Assembly (NCBI RefSeq): GCF_000829375.1
Contig: NZ_AP014624.1
Span: 1,550,001-1,614,000 of the forward strand
DNA length: 64,000 nt
DNA from: Chryseobacterium sp. StRB126
Lineage (GTDB): Bacteria > Bacteroidota > Bacteroidia > Flavobacteriales > Weeksellaceae
Reading direction: 5' to 3'
Position 1 is the first letter of the stretch. Each line of letters starts with the position of its first letter. The translations under genes were made by a program, and so were the position numbers. Below, in pieces: positions 36,038 through 44,985 of this stretch. The notes beneath the pieces are model-generated. The model searched no databases and was not told the origin of the DNA. It saw nothing but the letters and a program-made list of their open reading frames with translations.

Positions 36038-36904
36038 ATGGAGAATTTAGTTCAAGATACTACCGTTCAAAAACCAAAATGGATTCGTGTAAAACTTCCT
36101 ACCGGAAAGAACTACAGAGAATTGAGGACTTTGGTTGATAAATATAAATTAAACACCATTTGCCAAAGCGGAAGCTGCCCGAATATGGGGGAGTGCTGGG
36201 GAGAAGGTACGGCAACGTTCATGATTTTAGGAAATATCTGTACAAGAAGCTGTGGATTCTGTGGAGTAAAAACAGGAAAACCGCTTGATGTCAACTGGGA
36301 TGAACCTGAAAAAGTGGCGCGTTCGATCAAATTAATGAAGATCAAACATGCAGTTCTTACTTCTGTAGACCGTGATGATATTAAAGATATGGGATCTATC
36401 CTTTGGGCAGAAACTGTAAATGCTGTAAGAAGAATCTCTCCGGGAACAACGATGGAAACCCTAATTCCGGATTTCCAGGGAATCACCAAACATATTGACA
36501 GATTGGTAGATGTTGCTCCGGAAGTAATCTCTCACAACATGGAGACTGTAAAACGTTTGACCAGAGAAGTGAGAATTCAGGCCAAATATGAAAGAAGCCT
36601 TGAGGTTTTAAGATATTTAAAAGAAGCGGGACAAAGAAGAACCAAAACAGGGGTGATGCTTGGTTTAGGGGAAACTAAAGATGAGGTTTTCCAGACAATT
36701 GAAGACATCCGAAATGCCAATGTAGATGTTATCACTCTTGGACAATACCTGCAGCCAACCAAAAAACATCTTCCTGTAAAGAGATTCATTACTCCGGAAG
36801 AATTTGATGAACTGGGAGACTTTGCAAGAAGCTTAGGTTTCAGACATGTTGAAAGTTCACCTCTAGTAAGAAGTTCTTACCACGCAGAAAAACATATTCA
36901 TTAA
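36038..36904 (+). CDS. lipA: Lipoyl synthase
   Basis: A radical-SAM enzyme that inserts two sulfurs into protein-bound octanoate to form lipoate. The auxiliary cluster cysteines are C42, C47 and C53 ([12 protein letters not shown]), the radical-SAM cluster cysteines are C68, C72 and C75 (CTRSCGFC), and the serine ligand lies in the C-terminal [10 protein letters not shown]. At 288 residues it has the family length. It is a single-gene unit; its terminator is followed by a dispersed repeat. Confidence 0.97.
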   Translation: MENLVQDTTVQKPKWIRVKLPTGKNYRELRTLVDKYKLNTICQSGSCPNMGECWGEGTATFMILGNICTRSCGFCGVKTGKPLDVNWDEPEKVARSIKLMKIKHAVLTSVDRDDIKDMGSILWAETVNAVRRISPGTTMETLIPDFQGITKHIDRLVDVAPEVISHNMETVKRLTREVRIQAKYERSLEVLRYLKEAGQRRTKTGVMLGLGETKDEVFQTIEDIRNANVDVITLGQYLQPTKKHLPVKRFITPEEFDELGDFARSLGFRHVESSPLVRSSYHAEKHIH

Positions 36905-36908
36905 AATA

Positions 36909-36942
36909 CAAACCGCTTAGCAATGGGCGGTTATTTTTTTTA
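36909..36942 (+). terminator. Terminator of lipA, AGCAATG-loop type
   Basis: AACCGC and GCGGTT pair around a loop containing TAGCAATG, followed by a T tract. The same loop sequence recurs in the terminators behind the M13 peptidase genes. Confidence 0.8.
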
Positions 36943-37080
36943 GGATAGGTAATAGGTAATAGGGTGGTGCTTAGGAACTGTTTTAACCAAAATCAATAAG
37001 GAATGGCTTCCATCATTCCCCTCTTCCGGAGGGTGGCAAAAATTCTTAGAATTTTTGACGGGGTGGTTTACGCTCCAATA
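36941..37080. repeat. Dispersed intergenic repeat, copy A
   Basis: Starts with GGTAATA units (36945-36964) and continues as a core of about 100 bases (36981-37080) that is roughly 85 percent identical by eye to 61837-61937. Inside are two hairpins: CCCTC-GGAGGG type near 37018-37033 and CAAAAATTC-TTA-GAATTTTTG at 37037-37057. It has no open frame. The remaining stretch to 37164 shows nothing else. Confidence 0.8.
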
Positions 37081-37164
37081 TAAAAATTACCAGGAATCAT
37101 CTGTGAAAATCTGTGCTATCAGTGGGAATAATAAACTTTTAAGCCCATAAAATCAGCGAGACAA

Positions 37165-38070
37165 TTAAAACGATTTATTACAAGAAGATTCCCTGTTAAT
37201 TACCCCGATTCGCCCATTAATTTCAATAGGTTTGAAATGCTTTTTCTTGAATTCTGAAGGCGTTTCCCCTGTATGTTGTTTGAAGAGTTTGTTAAAATAG
37301 GAAAGACTTTCAAACCCCACCTGAAAACAAACCTCCGTTACAGAAGAATCTTTTAACAGATAAATTTTAGCCTGATTGATTCTGTAATTATTAACAAAAT
37401 CGGTGAATGTCATATTAGTTTGCTTTTTAAAATAACGACAGAAAGCAGGAGTACTTAAACTGACAATCTGGGCAATCTCATTCACATTAGGTTTTTTATC
37501 GTGATTTTCATGAATGTAATCGTAAATCGTTCCCATTCTGATCTTATCATTCAGGAACCATTTGATTCTCGTATCTTCTTTATTAAGCTCTTGTACTTCT
37601 TTAGAACTGGCCATAATTTGCAAGATTTCAATTAATCCCATTAATGATTCAAAAGAGTTTTTTTCCTTAAGAAGCTGAAGTTTTTCAACAACAATATTTT
37701 TGGTTTCTCCGGAGAAAGATAATCCAAGGTAAGAATGTTCCAAAAGATTTTTAATATTCTCAAATTCAGGAACAGGAATAATGATATCCTGAAGAAAATT
37801 TTCCCGTATTTGCAATACGAGTTGTTTACATTCCGTCTGTATCCCATAATCAAAATTAAGATGAGGAACATTGGCACCGATAAGCAGTAATTCACTGTCT
37901 GTAAATCCTGAAATATTTTTTCCAACATGTCGGATTCCGTTGGATGCTTCTACATATACCAGTTCTATTTCAGGGTGATAATGCCAGAAAAAACAATTTT
38001 TCAGACTGGGAGCAAATATCTTGAAAGATTTCCCCTTTTCAAACGCTATCGTTTCTTTCTGAATCTTCAT
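37165..38070 (-). CDS. AraC-family transcriptional regulator with cupin-like sensor
   Basis: A 301-residue cytosolic regulator. Residues 1-130 form a cupin-type ligand domain (FWHYHPEIELVYVEAS ... SELLLIGANVPHLN); residues about 180-285 are the AraC domain with two helix-turn-helix units (VNEIAQIVSLSTPAFCRYF and VTEVCFQVGFESLSYFNKLF). It is divergent from the MFS transporter gene with 177 bases between, so it likely controls that transporter and itself. Confidence 0.9.
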   Translation of the reverse strand: MKIQKETIAFEKGKSFKIFAPSLKNCFFWHYHPEIELVYVEASNGIRHVGKNISGFTDSELLLIGANVPHLNFDYGIQTECKQLVLQIRENFLQDIIIPVPEFENIKNLLEHSYLGLSFSGETKNIVVEKLQLLKEKNSFESLMGLIEILQIMASSKEVQELNKEDTRIKWFLNDKIRMGTIYDYIHENHDKKPNVNEIAQIVSLSTPAFCRYFKKQTNMTFTDFVNNYRINQAKIYLLKDSSVTEVCFQVGFESLSYFNKLFKQHTGETPSEFKKKHFKPIEINGRIGVINRESSCNKSF

Positions 38071-38247
38071 TTTGTTCTGTTTTGATTGTTTGTAGAGTTA
38101 AAATTAAACAAAAAGGTTAATATGGAGCAAATTTTTATCATTCAAAGAGGTGTGAAATCCAATCTTTCTTTCGAATTTTGCACTTTCAAAAATAAAGATG
38201 GCTCACCATTTTTAATTTCAAGATATTAATTCAGAAAAGAACAGACA

Positions 38248-39450
38248 ATGAAGATTGATAAAAGAATAATACCGCTGGCGATTGGCGGATTGGGAATAGG
38301 AACTACCGAGTTTACCGTTATGGGGTTGTTGCCGGACATCGCAAAAACATTGGAAATTACAATTCCGCAAGCAGGGCATCTGATTTCTGCTTATGCAATG
38401 GGAGTGGTAATCGGAGCACCGCTTTTGATTGGATATTCAGTAAAGTATCCTCCTAAAAAAGTGTTGATTGCTTTTATGATTCTGTTTACTTTATTTAATG
38501 CCCTTTCTGCCATAGCTCCCAACTATGGAACAATGCTGATCATCAGATTCATGTCTGGGCTTCCTCACGGAGCTTTCTTTGGAGTAGGAACAGTAGTGGC
38601 TGCTAAAATGGCAGGAAAAGGGAAGGAAGCCTTTTATATATCCATGATGTTCACAGGGCTAACCGTAGCCAATCTGGTGATGGTTCCTTTGGTAACTTAT
38701 ATTGGACATGTCTTCCATTGGAGACTATATTTTGCTATTGTCGCTTTGATTGGTGTTTTTGCTCTATTATTTTTAAAATTATGGCTCCCATCAATTGAGG
38801 CTAATCAAAATACCCATTTTATGGATGAATTACAATTCTTGAAAAAGAAACAATCATGGCTGGTATTAGGAATTACAGCGATTGGATTTGGAGGTCTTTT
38901 CACATGGTTGAGCTATATCACCCCTTTAATGACCGGAATTTCCGGAGTTGATAGCAGCCAAATGGCATATGTAATGGTCCTTGCCGGAGCCGGAATGGTG
39001 GTAGGTAACCTTGCGGGAGGGATTATTTCAGATAAATTAGGGCCTGAGAAAACCTGTGCACTTCTGATCTTTTTAATGATGATCTCACTGGTAGGGGTAT
39101 TTTTACTTTCAGAACATCAGAATATTGCTTTCCTATTGACATTTATGTGTGGAGCCTTATCCATGTCAATTGCTGCCCCTATTAATATTATGATGATGAA
39201 AGCAGCTCCGAAAAGTGAAATGATGGCCGCAGCTTTTATGCAGGCAGGATTTAATATTGCGAATGCAATGGGGGCTTTTTTTGGTGGAATTCCTTTAGAA
39301 TATGGCTTGCCGTTCAACTATCCATCGCTAGTAGGAGTAGGGATGACCTTTATCGGATTTGTAATTAGTGTAAGATATATGTATCTGTATGGTTCACAAA
39401 CGGCAAATAAAGATGAAGCGGCTGTAGAATGTGTTTCGTGTGATAAATAG
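38248..39450 (+). CDS. MFS transporter (drug/sugar efflux type)
   Basis: A 400-residue inner-membrane transporter with about 12 hydrophobic helices, of the AraJ/YdhP group of proton-driven exporters: the N-terminus GIGTTEFTVMGLLPDIA and the loop RFMSGLPHGAFFGVG are typical. The ligand is unknown; the divergent AraC-type regulator suggests an inducible exporter. A tail with DEAAVECVSCDK ends in two cysteines. A hairpin terminator lies behind it. Confidence 0.92.
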   Translation: MKIDKRIIPLAIGGLGIGTTEFTVMGLLPDIAKTLEITIPQAGHLISAYAMGVVIGAPLLIGYSVKYPPKKVLIAFMILFTLFNALSAIAPNYGTMLIIRFMSGLPHGAFFGVGTVVAAKMAGKGKEAFYISMMFTGLTVANLVMVPLVTYIGHVFHWRLYFAIVALIGVFALLFLKLWLPSIEANQNTHFMDELQFLKKKQSWLVLGITAIGFGGLFTWLSYITPLMTGISGVDSSQMAYVMVLAGAGMVVGNLAGGIISDKLGPEKTCALLIFLMMISLVGVFLLSEHQNIAFLLTFMCGALSMSIAAPINIMMMKAAPKSEMMAAAFMQAGFNIANAMGAFFGGIPLEYGLPFNYPSLVGVGMTFIGFVISVRYMYLYGSQTANKDEAAVECVSCDK

Positions 39451-39522
39451 AAACGTATAGTTATAAAAATTAAGCATAGATTACAGAGAATTGTCATCTG
39501 TGAGAATACAAATAGGTAAGCA

Positions 39523-39571
39523 TAAAAAAGGCTGTCCCAAAGTCAAAAATAGACTTTTGAGACAGCTTTTT
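39523..39571. terminator. Bidirectional terminator between MFS and lectin genes
   Basis: A long stem (AAAAGGCTGTC with GACAGCTTTT and CAAAGTC with GACTTTTG) around a short A-rich loop lies between two converging genes. Confidence 0.82.
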
Positions 39572-39596
39572 AAATTAATACATTGATTGATTCTGA

Positions 39597-39941
39597 TTAG
39601 AATTTAAATACACAGCCGCAAACGCTCATTTTGCCTTCTACAACTGTTGTCCATTGTCCGTTCCACCTACCTCCATAAGATGCACAGATAGAAGGGCAGA
39701 TCTCTTTAGCGTCTTCGTTGCTCCAGATTGGGCCGGCTAAAACGTCTAAAGTATATTCTGTGCTGCCTGTTGGCTGAGCGTTTAATTCAACTTCTATAAC
39801 GCTCATTTGTCCTTCTACAATGGTAGTCCATTGTCCTGTAAATTTTCCTAAGTGTGCCGCAGCAATACGTGGTCCTAATTTTTGTGCTTCATCGTTGCTC
39901 CAAAGTGGTCCTGCAATAATGTTTGTTTTAAATGTTGACAT
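39597..39941 (-). CDS. Mannan-binding lectin of the MVL type
   Basis: A 114-residue protein made of two tandem repeats of about 50 residues, each with AGP-(L/I)-WSN at its start, a GxW (TGQWTT / NGQWTT) and an EG-x-MSV block. This is the architecture of the Microcystis viridis lectin MVL, which binds the Man-alpha core of oligomannose and is almost the same length (113). The start at 39941 (MSTFKTN) is preferred to the ATG 13 codons upstream, which would add an unrelated tail. Unlike repeat 1, repeat 2 has four cysteines (ICPSIC, CGC). There is no signal peptide. Its role in this organism is unknown. Confidence 0.85.
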   Translation of the reverse strand: MSTFKTNIIAGPLWSNDEAQKLGPRIAAAHLGKFTGQWTTIVEGQMSVIEVELNAQPTGSTEYTLDVLAGPIWSNEDAKEICPSICASYGGRWNGQWTTVVEGKMSVCGCVFKF

Positions 39942-40065
39942 GGTGTAAGTTTTATGGGTTAACATTACAAATGTACTCACGATAAAGAGAAATAATTACA
40001 GTAGAATGTGCCAAATTTATAATTAGGTGTTTTTACCTATCTATTTAATATTTATTAATTTAGAA

Positions 40066-40098
40066 AACAAAAAAAGACTGCCTTTTAAGACAGCCTTT
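40066..40098 (-). terminator. Terminator of the SpoIIAA-like gene
   Basis: On the minus strand AGGCTGTC and GGCAGTCT pair (two G-T pairs) around TTAAAA and are followed by a T tract. Confidence 0.7.
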
Positions 40099-40117
40099 CG
40101 TTGTTTTATGAGGTTGA

Positions 40118-40498
40118 TTAAACTTCCACCTCATTGCCATTTTTGCACCAGTAAAGTGCATTGTATAAATTTTCTTTTGGGAAAGATTTAAATTCTCCCG
40201 GCATCAGAACACTGAAAATATCCGTAAAGTTCTGTACTGCTTTTTTATCTGTAACAATAGCGGTCCGATTCCATTTTGCAAGATTTTTTAATCCTAGCAG
40301 GAGATCTTCAAGCCATGCTCCCATGGTAAACTTATCCAGATCGGTATCCAAATACAGTAAGTAATTCAGCTCACCAAATTCGTCTACTTTCTCTTTCACA
40401 CGCGGAATTACCAGTTTTTCAAAATCTTCTTTCGTTACTTCCCCCGTTGCACTGAATGCCGCAACATTCTCCGGAGCTTCTGGAATAATTGTTATCAT
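40118..40498 (-). CDS. SpoIIAA-like (STAS-fold) protein
   Basis: A 126-residue cytosolic protein resembling the SpoIIAA-like family (PF11964 type): VAAFSATGEVTKEDFEKLVIPRVKEKV near the start, YLLYLDTDLDKFTMGAWLEDL in the middle and RTAIVTDKKAVQNF. Such proteins have a STAS-like fold and no proven function. ATG 40498 (MITIIPEAPENV) is preferred; the frame opens 19 codons earlier. It lies upstream of the lectin gene on the same strand but has its own terminator. A DAO-family oxidoreductase gene diverges 115 bases away. Confidence 0.78.
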   Translation of the reverse strand: MITIIPEAPENVAAFSATGEVTKEDFEKLVIPRVKEKVDEFGELNYLLYLDTDLDKFTMGAWLEDLLLGLKNLAKWNRTAIVTDKKAVQNFTDIFSVLMPGEFKSFPKENLYNALYWCKNGNEVEV

Positions 40499-40613
40499 AG
40501 TGAATATTTTATGAGGGTTGGATTTTAATAAAGCAACAATAATTAAACCATACATTCATCAAAAATTGTTAAAACAGGTATAAAAATTGTTATTTTTAAT
40601 ATAAAATATCAAT

Positions 40614-41819
40614 ATGGATCTCAAATCAAATGAACCTTTTTGGCTTTTAAAAAACGGACTGATGGCTACTTATCCTTCTTTAAAATCAGAGGAAAGCTGT
40701 GATGTCTTAATCATAGGCGGCGGAATTACAGGAAGTCTTATTGCCCACCAAATGGTAAAGGATGGCTATGAAACAATCCTCATTGATAAGCGTGAGCTTT
40801 GTAATGGAAGTACCTCTGCAACCACTTCAATGCTGCAGTACGAAATAGATGTTCCACTTTATGAATTAATAGAAAAAATAGGAAAGAAAGGAGCTGTTGC
40901 AAGTTATAAAGCTTGTTCAGATGCCATTGATATTCTAGAAACACTTGTAAGAAAAATACGTCCCAAAGCGGGATTCAAACGTAAAAAATCACTGTATTTT
41001 GCTTCGAAAAAGAAAGATGCTGAATGGTTGAAGAAAGAATATGAAGCCAGAAAAAATGCCGGATTTAAAGTTCAATGGCTGAATGCAGATCAGGTTTTGG
41101 AGACATTTGGATTTGAAAATACTTATGGTGGTATTGTATCAAAACAGGGAGCCAGTATTGATGCCTTTCAGTTTGCTCATGAACTGTGTAAACACAATGT
41201 AAGAAAAGGATTGAAAATCTTTGATAAAACTGAAATGACAGAAGTAGAGTATCATAAAGGCTTCAATATTGCTAAAGTTGATAATGGTTTTCAAATCAGG
41301 GCGAAGAAAATAATTTATTGTATAGGCTATGAAAGCAAAACTCTGCTGAAAGAGAATTTCGTTAATCTGAAAAGTACCTATGCTGTGGTTTCTGAAGTAG
41401 ATCATGATAAATTTAAAAATATCACCAGTACTTTAGTCTGGAATACCGATGATCCTTACCTCTATATGCGGACTACAGATGATGGCAGATTATTGATTGG
41501 TGGTGGAGATGAAGATTTTTATGGTGCTGAGAAAAGGGATGCGATTCTCAACAAAAAAGAAAAAGAAATTATAAAGAGTTTAAAGAAGATAAAGCCTGAT
41601 TATCATTTCTATCCAGATTTTGTGTGGGCTGGAACTTTTGGAGAAACAAAAGACGGACTTCCTTATATCGGGGAACATCAAAAATTCAAGAACTCTTACT
41701 TTGTATTGGGCTTTGGAGGAAACGGAATTACTTTTTCAGTAACCGGGATGGAGATGGCTTCTTTGTTTATGAAGGGGAAAAAACATCCATTGTCTCAATA
41801 TTTTAAATTTGGACGATAG
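40614..41819 (+). CDS. FAD-dependent oxidoreductase (DAO family)
   Basis: A 401-residue flavoprotein. The dinucleotide-binding motif is DVLIIGGGITGSLIAHQMV (about residues 30-48), followed by the GSTSATTSMLQYE block. The C-terminal half has YMRTTDDGRLLIGGGDED and a second FAD contact FGGNGITFS. Close relatives may carry a C-terminal Rieske domain; none is present here. It probably oxidises an amine or amino acid, but the substrate is not evident. It is a single-gene unit converging on the VWA operon. Confidence 0.87.
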   Translation: MDLKSNEPFWLLKNGLMATYPSLKSEESCDVLIIGGGITGSLIAHQMVKDGYETILIDKRELCNGSTSATTSMLQYEIDVPLYELIEKIGKKGAVASYKACSDAIDILETLVRKIRPKAGFKRKKSLYFASKKKDAEWLKKEYEARKNAGFKVQWLNADQVLETFGFENTYGGIVSKQGASIDAFQFAHELCKHNVRKGLKIFDKTEMTEVEYHKGFNIAKVDNGFQIRAKKIIYCIGYESKTLLKENFVNLKSTYAVVSEVDHDKFKNITSTLVWNTDDPYLYMRTTDDGRLLIGGGDEDFYGAEKRDAILNKKEKEIIKSLKKIKPDYHFYPDFVWAGTFGETKDGLPYIGEHQKFKNSYFVLGFGGNGITFSVTGMEMASLFMKGKKHPLSQYFKFGR

Positions 41820-41853
41820 AAGGTTCTTTAATCATGAACAAATACAAATAAAT

Positions 41854-41901
41854 AATTACACTTAAGCTGAAAACAAAGGTTTTCAAAACTTAAGTGTAAT
41901 T
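41854..41901. terminator. Bidirectional terminator with two-part stem
   Basis: AATTACACTTAAG and its exact inverse form a 13-bp outer stem; TGAAAAC and GTTTTCA form an inner stem. It lies between converging genes (oxidoreductase on the left, VWA gene on the right). Confidence 0.8.
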
Positions 41902-41964
41902 TATTTTCATAAGGTTTACTGCTTAAGAATATTTAAAGGGTAAGCCTTGTTGTAATTGGGATTT

Positions 41965-43152
41965 TTACAAACTATATCCATTTTTCTTCGCCAGTTCCTG
42001 TATAGAGCTTTCAATGGCTTTTCCAAGATCATCAGAATCATCAGTTCCTCTTTTTTTTATTTCATTATCAATGTAGGTCTGGCGCTTTTTAGAGAGTTCT
42101 TCAATTTCTCTTTGAATTTTTTCACGCTCTGCTGATTTTATAGACACTGCTTTTTTTATCTCTTCCTTGCTTTTTCCTTTCAGTTCCTCAGGAAGCTCAC
42201 TTGCTTTCATGTTGGCAATAAAGCTGTCATCTTTTTCAGCTTTGTCTATCAGATCCCAATGTTCGTTTTTATAAGCATTCTTTTTAGACTTGGAAACCGT
42301 TCTTTCTACAAGATTGGAAACCGATTGTACCTCTGCATTTTTATCCTGAGTAATTTGTTTCATCTTATATTCAGAACCGTGATTTCCATAGTAAATATAG
42401 GTGTCATTCAGTTTAGTGTTATATTCGGAAATCCTGATATCATATGGTGTTTCAATATAAATCACCTTTTTATCACTGTCGATATTAAAGTATTTTCCAC
42501 CACCTGTTGTTGCGCCTTTCTGCCAGAAATCCTGAATTCCTTCTTCCCGGCTTCCACAGTAAATGGTATTGGTATAAATATTTTTACTCTTTGCTTTTGA
42601 GATGACCTCTTTGTAATCAATTTTTCCTTGGTTGAAAGGCTCATTACCCGCAATATAAATCAGTTTCATACTTTTCTCATTGCCGTCCCAGTTCAGATTG
42701 GCAGAAGCATCACGAATGACTGCACCACAATATTCACTTCCGCCATTAGTTCTTAAGGCGAATAGCTTTTCAGAAACAAGGTCAAGGTCCTGAGTAAGAG
42801 GGGTCACCTGACGGATATAGTTTTCATCCCGGATCCCATCGTTTCCATATTCATAAAGGGCAATTTCAACTTGTGGAGCCTGGCCATTATACTTTAATGT
42901 GGTTAATGTATTCACGATGTTCCAGAGTCTTGATTTTGCCTGGTCAATTAATCCATCCATACTGTTGGAAGTATCAAGCAAAAGAGCCACCTGGATTTTA
43001 TTGTCCTTTGATGTTGTATTTACACGGGATACGGAAGCTCTTTGTACCGTTATGTTTGGGTTTCCAGTTTCACTTTTTGAGCAGCGGATGGCCGGAGCTG
43101 TACCAGAGTTTAAAAGAGCTGCTGCAATGGCTAAGATTTTCAAAGTTGTCAT
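41965..43152 (-). CDS. VWA-domain exported protein
   Basis: A 395-residue protein with a signal sequence and a von Willebrand type A domain (about residues 50-235). The metal site DxSxS is DTSNS at 59-63 (VALLLDTSNSMDG), with the further T and D positions in the domain. The rest (about 240-395) is helical and charged, with EELSKKRQTYIDNEIKK. It follows the DUF4139 gene by 18 bases on the same strand, so the two form an operon. The unit is preceded by a paired ACTTGGTGA motif (see 44829-44858). Both partners probably act in the periplasm or outer membrane. Confidence 0.87.
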   Translation of the reverse strand: MTTLKILAIAAALLNSGTAPAIRCSKSETGNPNITVQRASVSRVNTTSKDNKIQVALLLDTSNSMDGLIDQAKSRLWNIVNTLTTLKYNGQAPQVEIALYEYGNDGIRDENYIRQVTPLTQDLDLVSEKLFALRTNGGSEYCGAVIRDASANLNWDGNEKSMKLIYIAGNEPFNQGKIDYKEVISKAKSKNIYTNTIYCGSREEGIQDFWQKGATTGGGKYFNIDSDKKVIYIETPYDIRISEYNTKLNDTYIYYGNHGSEYKMKQITQDKNAEVQSVSNLVERTVSKSKKNAYKNEHWDLIDKAEKDDSFIANMKASELPEELKGKSKEEIKKAVSIKSAEREKIQREIEELSKKRQTYIDNEIKKRGTDDSDDLGKAIESSIQELAKKNGYSL

Positions 43153-43170
43153 ATTATTATTTTTTATAGG

Positions 43171-44769
43171 TTATCTGCTGTAATATTGAATCTGCATCTC
43201 TTTCGGATATTTGACTTCATAAGAGAAATTGATCTTTTCAGAACCACCGGAGCCTATGTTTTTGTTCCAAAGAATACTTCCGGTTTTTTCATCAAGGTTG
43301 CCACCACCAGTTTCTATAGCTTTCACTGCAATTTTGGAGTTTTCACTGATCGGAAGTTGATCCAGCACTTCCAGTTCAATACTTTCTTTGGTATTGTTTC
43401 TGATGCTGATCTGATAAGCTTCAGTTTCCCATTTATTGGAACTCATAGATTTCTGAGAGGCCTTATCTTCCAGTTTGATTCTTTTTACCGTAATTCTTTC
43501 ATCCACTCCAAGAGAAATCGGAAACTCATCCTTCACATAATTGCTGGCAATATTGGTTTTTCCGATATAATTATCTTCAAAATAGATGTTCGCTTCGCCA
43601 TTAATCAGGTTGAGGTTCTGCCAGTTTTTTACAAAAGCCATCAGGAATACCTGATTGTTAAGTTTTGGAACTGTATGGTATTTGTAGGTGGCATCAATCT
43701 GTTTTTTATCCAGAATAACGTATTGTTCTTTTTCCTGACTTAGAATTGTCTGATTGTAATTCAGTTCATAAAGTACATTCATCTGGTTATCAGAAACCGA
43801 AGCAATTGGAATCTGGCTTGGTTTTGCAGCGATGTCCTGTCTCATCTGGTAGACATTCATCAGTGCAGATTCTTTTTTAGACCTGTAATCGGCAACTTCC
43901 AATATTGGATTATGAACAGTGTATTCTGCAACATACAATGGGGAAAGAATAGGTCTGTCCTGATTATATGACGGTCTGTAAGTAGATACAAACAATTTTA
44001 TATTTTTCCAATCCTGTCCTGTTTTTTGGTAGATCTTGCCTTTATAAATCATTTCAAGAGGCTTCTTTGCAGATTCGGCACGAAGATCGTAAGATGGAAT
44101 CCATCCCGCATCAGAAACAATATAGCTAACTCCCAGACTTAGGTTTGTATCATTATCTGCCAAAATTTCAAGCAGTAACTCTTTTCTGTTGGTATTTTTA
44201 TGAGTCTGTTCCTCACCGGATTGTTTATTAAGTTTAGCAATACTTTCATCCAGTGTTGCTTTCTGTTCATTCAGTACAAATACCTGGTTGTCGATTTCCA
44301 GCATTCTTTTTCTGTAAAACTCAGTAAGCTTAATCAGCTGTTCCTGTGGAGTAGATTTATCATTGGTGGAAACTTTTAAATTATCATTGATGATATTCTG
44401 TTCTCCGCTAAGGTTTTTAATCTGAATGTTTAACAGACTTACCTGTCTCTGAAGCTTTTTTCTTTCATTATCCAGTTTCATTTCACTGTCAGAAAGCTGA
44501 TCTTCCTTCAAAAAATTACTTTGAGGAGTGATGGAAAGGAGTGTGGTATTTTTTTCAAGATTGATTTTGTAGGTATTTTCATCCAGATTATTGGGAAGAT
44601 TGATAATTCTTACCATATTACGTCCCTTCTGAAGAGTAATATTAGTATTTCCGAACACTTTTGCTCCCTGAAGAAATACCGTAGCCTGCTTTACTTCAAT
44701 TTCCTTCTTTATTTCCTGTGCCTTGAAGAAAACTACTGAAAATATTGTGATTAAAAGATAGCGTTTCAT
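43171..44769 (-). CDS. DUF4139 protein (mucoidy-inhibitor MuiA-like)
   Basis: A 532-residue exported protein: signal peptide (about residues 1-18), an N-terminal DUF4140-like domain (about 20-120, QATVFLQGAKVFGNTNITL), a coiled coil (about 95-185) and a C-terminal DUF4139 beta domain (about 205-530, VSYIVSDAGWIPSYDLRAES ... ISFS). Relatives are annotated as mucoidy inhibitor MuiA; the biochemical role is unknown. It is the first gene of an operon with the VWA protein, and its upstream region carries the 21-bp-spaced ACTTGGTGA pair. Confidence 0.87.
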   Translation of the reverse strand: MKRYLLITIFSVVFFKAQEIKKEIEVKQATVFLQGAKVFGNTNITLQKGRNMVRIINLPNNLDENTYKINLEKNTTLLSITPQSNFLKEDQLSDSEMKLDNERKKLQRQVSLLNIQIKNLSGEQNIINDNLKVSTNDKSTPQEQLIKLTEFYRKRMLEIDNQVFVLNEQKATLDESIAKLNKQSGEEQTHKNTNRKELLLEILADNDTNLSLGVSYIVSDAGWIPSYDLRAESAKKPLEMIYKGKIYQKTGQDWKNIKLFVSTYRPSYNQDRPILSPLYVAEYTVHNPILEVADYRSKKESALMNVYQMRQDIAAKPSQIPIASVSDNQMNVLYELNYNQTILSQEKEQYVILDKKQIDATYKYHTVPKLNNQVFLMAFVKNWQNLNLINGEANIYFEDNYIGKTNIASNYVKDEFPISLGVDERITVKRIKLEDKASQKSMSSNKWETEAYQISIRNNTKESIELEVLDQLPISENSKIAVKAIETGGGNLDEKTGSILWNKNIGSGGSEKINFSYEVKYPKEMQIQYYSR

Positions 44770-44792
44770 CGTCTATTATTTTAAATTATAAA

Positions 44793-44801
44793 GTAAAATT
44801 A
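44793..44801 (-). promoter_or_regulatory. Candidate -7 box of the DUF4139-VWA operon
   Basis: On the minus strand TAATTTTAC lies 24 bases upstream of the start codon and exactly 27 bases from the nearest ACTTGGTGA repeat. The SIMPL gene has the same nine bases at the same distance. Confidence 0.45.
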
Positions 44802-44828
44802 CCCGTATTTAAACCTGAAATTGGGGAT

Positions 44829-44858
44829 ACTTGGTGAAGAGAGATTTTCACTTGGTGA
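44829..44858. promoter_or_regulatory. Predicted LytTR-type regulator site, copy A
   Basis: Direct repeats ACTTGGTGA at 44829-44837 and 44850-44858 are 21 bp apart start to start (nine-base repeat, 12-base gap). They lie 60-90 bases upstream of the leftward DUF4139-VWA operon. LytTR-domain regulators such as AgrA bind just this geometry. Confidence 0.65.
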
Positions 44859-44943
44859 ATGGCTAACCACCTATTTTCTATTCTTTTTTGACACGAATGC
44901 CTTTTGTAAATCTGGAGGCATCCGGGGCCCAACAAAAACAAAA

Positions 44944-44972
44944 AAGGCTGCCAAAAATAGGGCAGCCTCTCT
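44944..44972 (-). terminator. Terminator of the SIMPL gene
   Basis: AGGCTGCC and GGGCAGCCT pair around an AT loop; the minus strand continues with a T tract. It lies directly behind the leftward SIMPL-domain gene. Confidence 0.85.
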
Positions 44973-44985
44973 TAAATCTGTTATT

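Noticed and set aside
43186..43743. 185-residue plus-strand frame rich in Phe
   Set aside because: Antisense shadow of the DUF4139 gene; Phe and Ile richness reflects Glu/Lys/Asn codons read backward.
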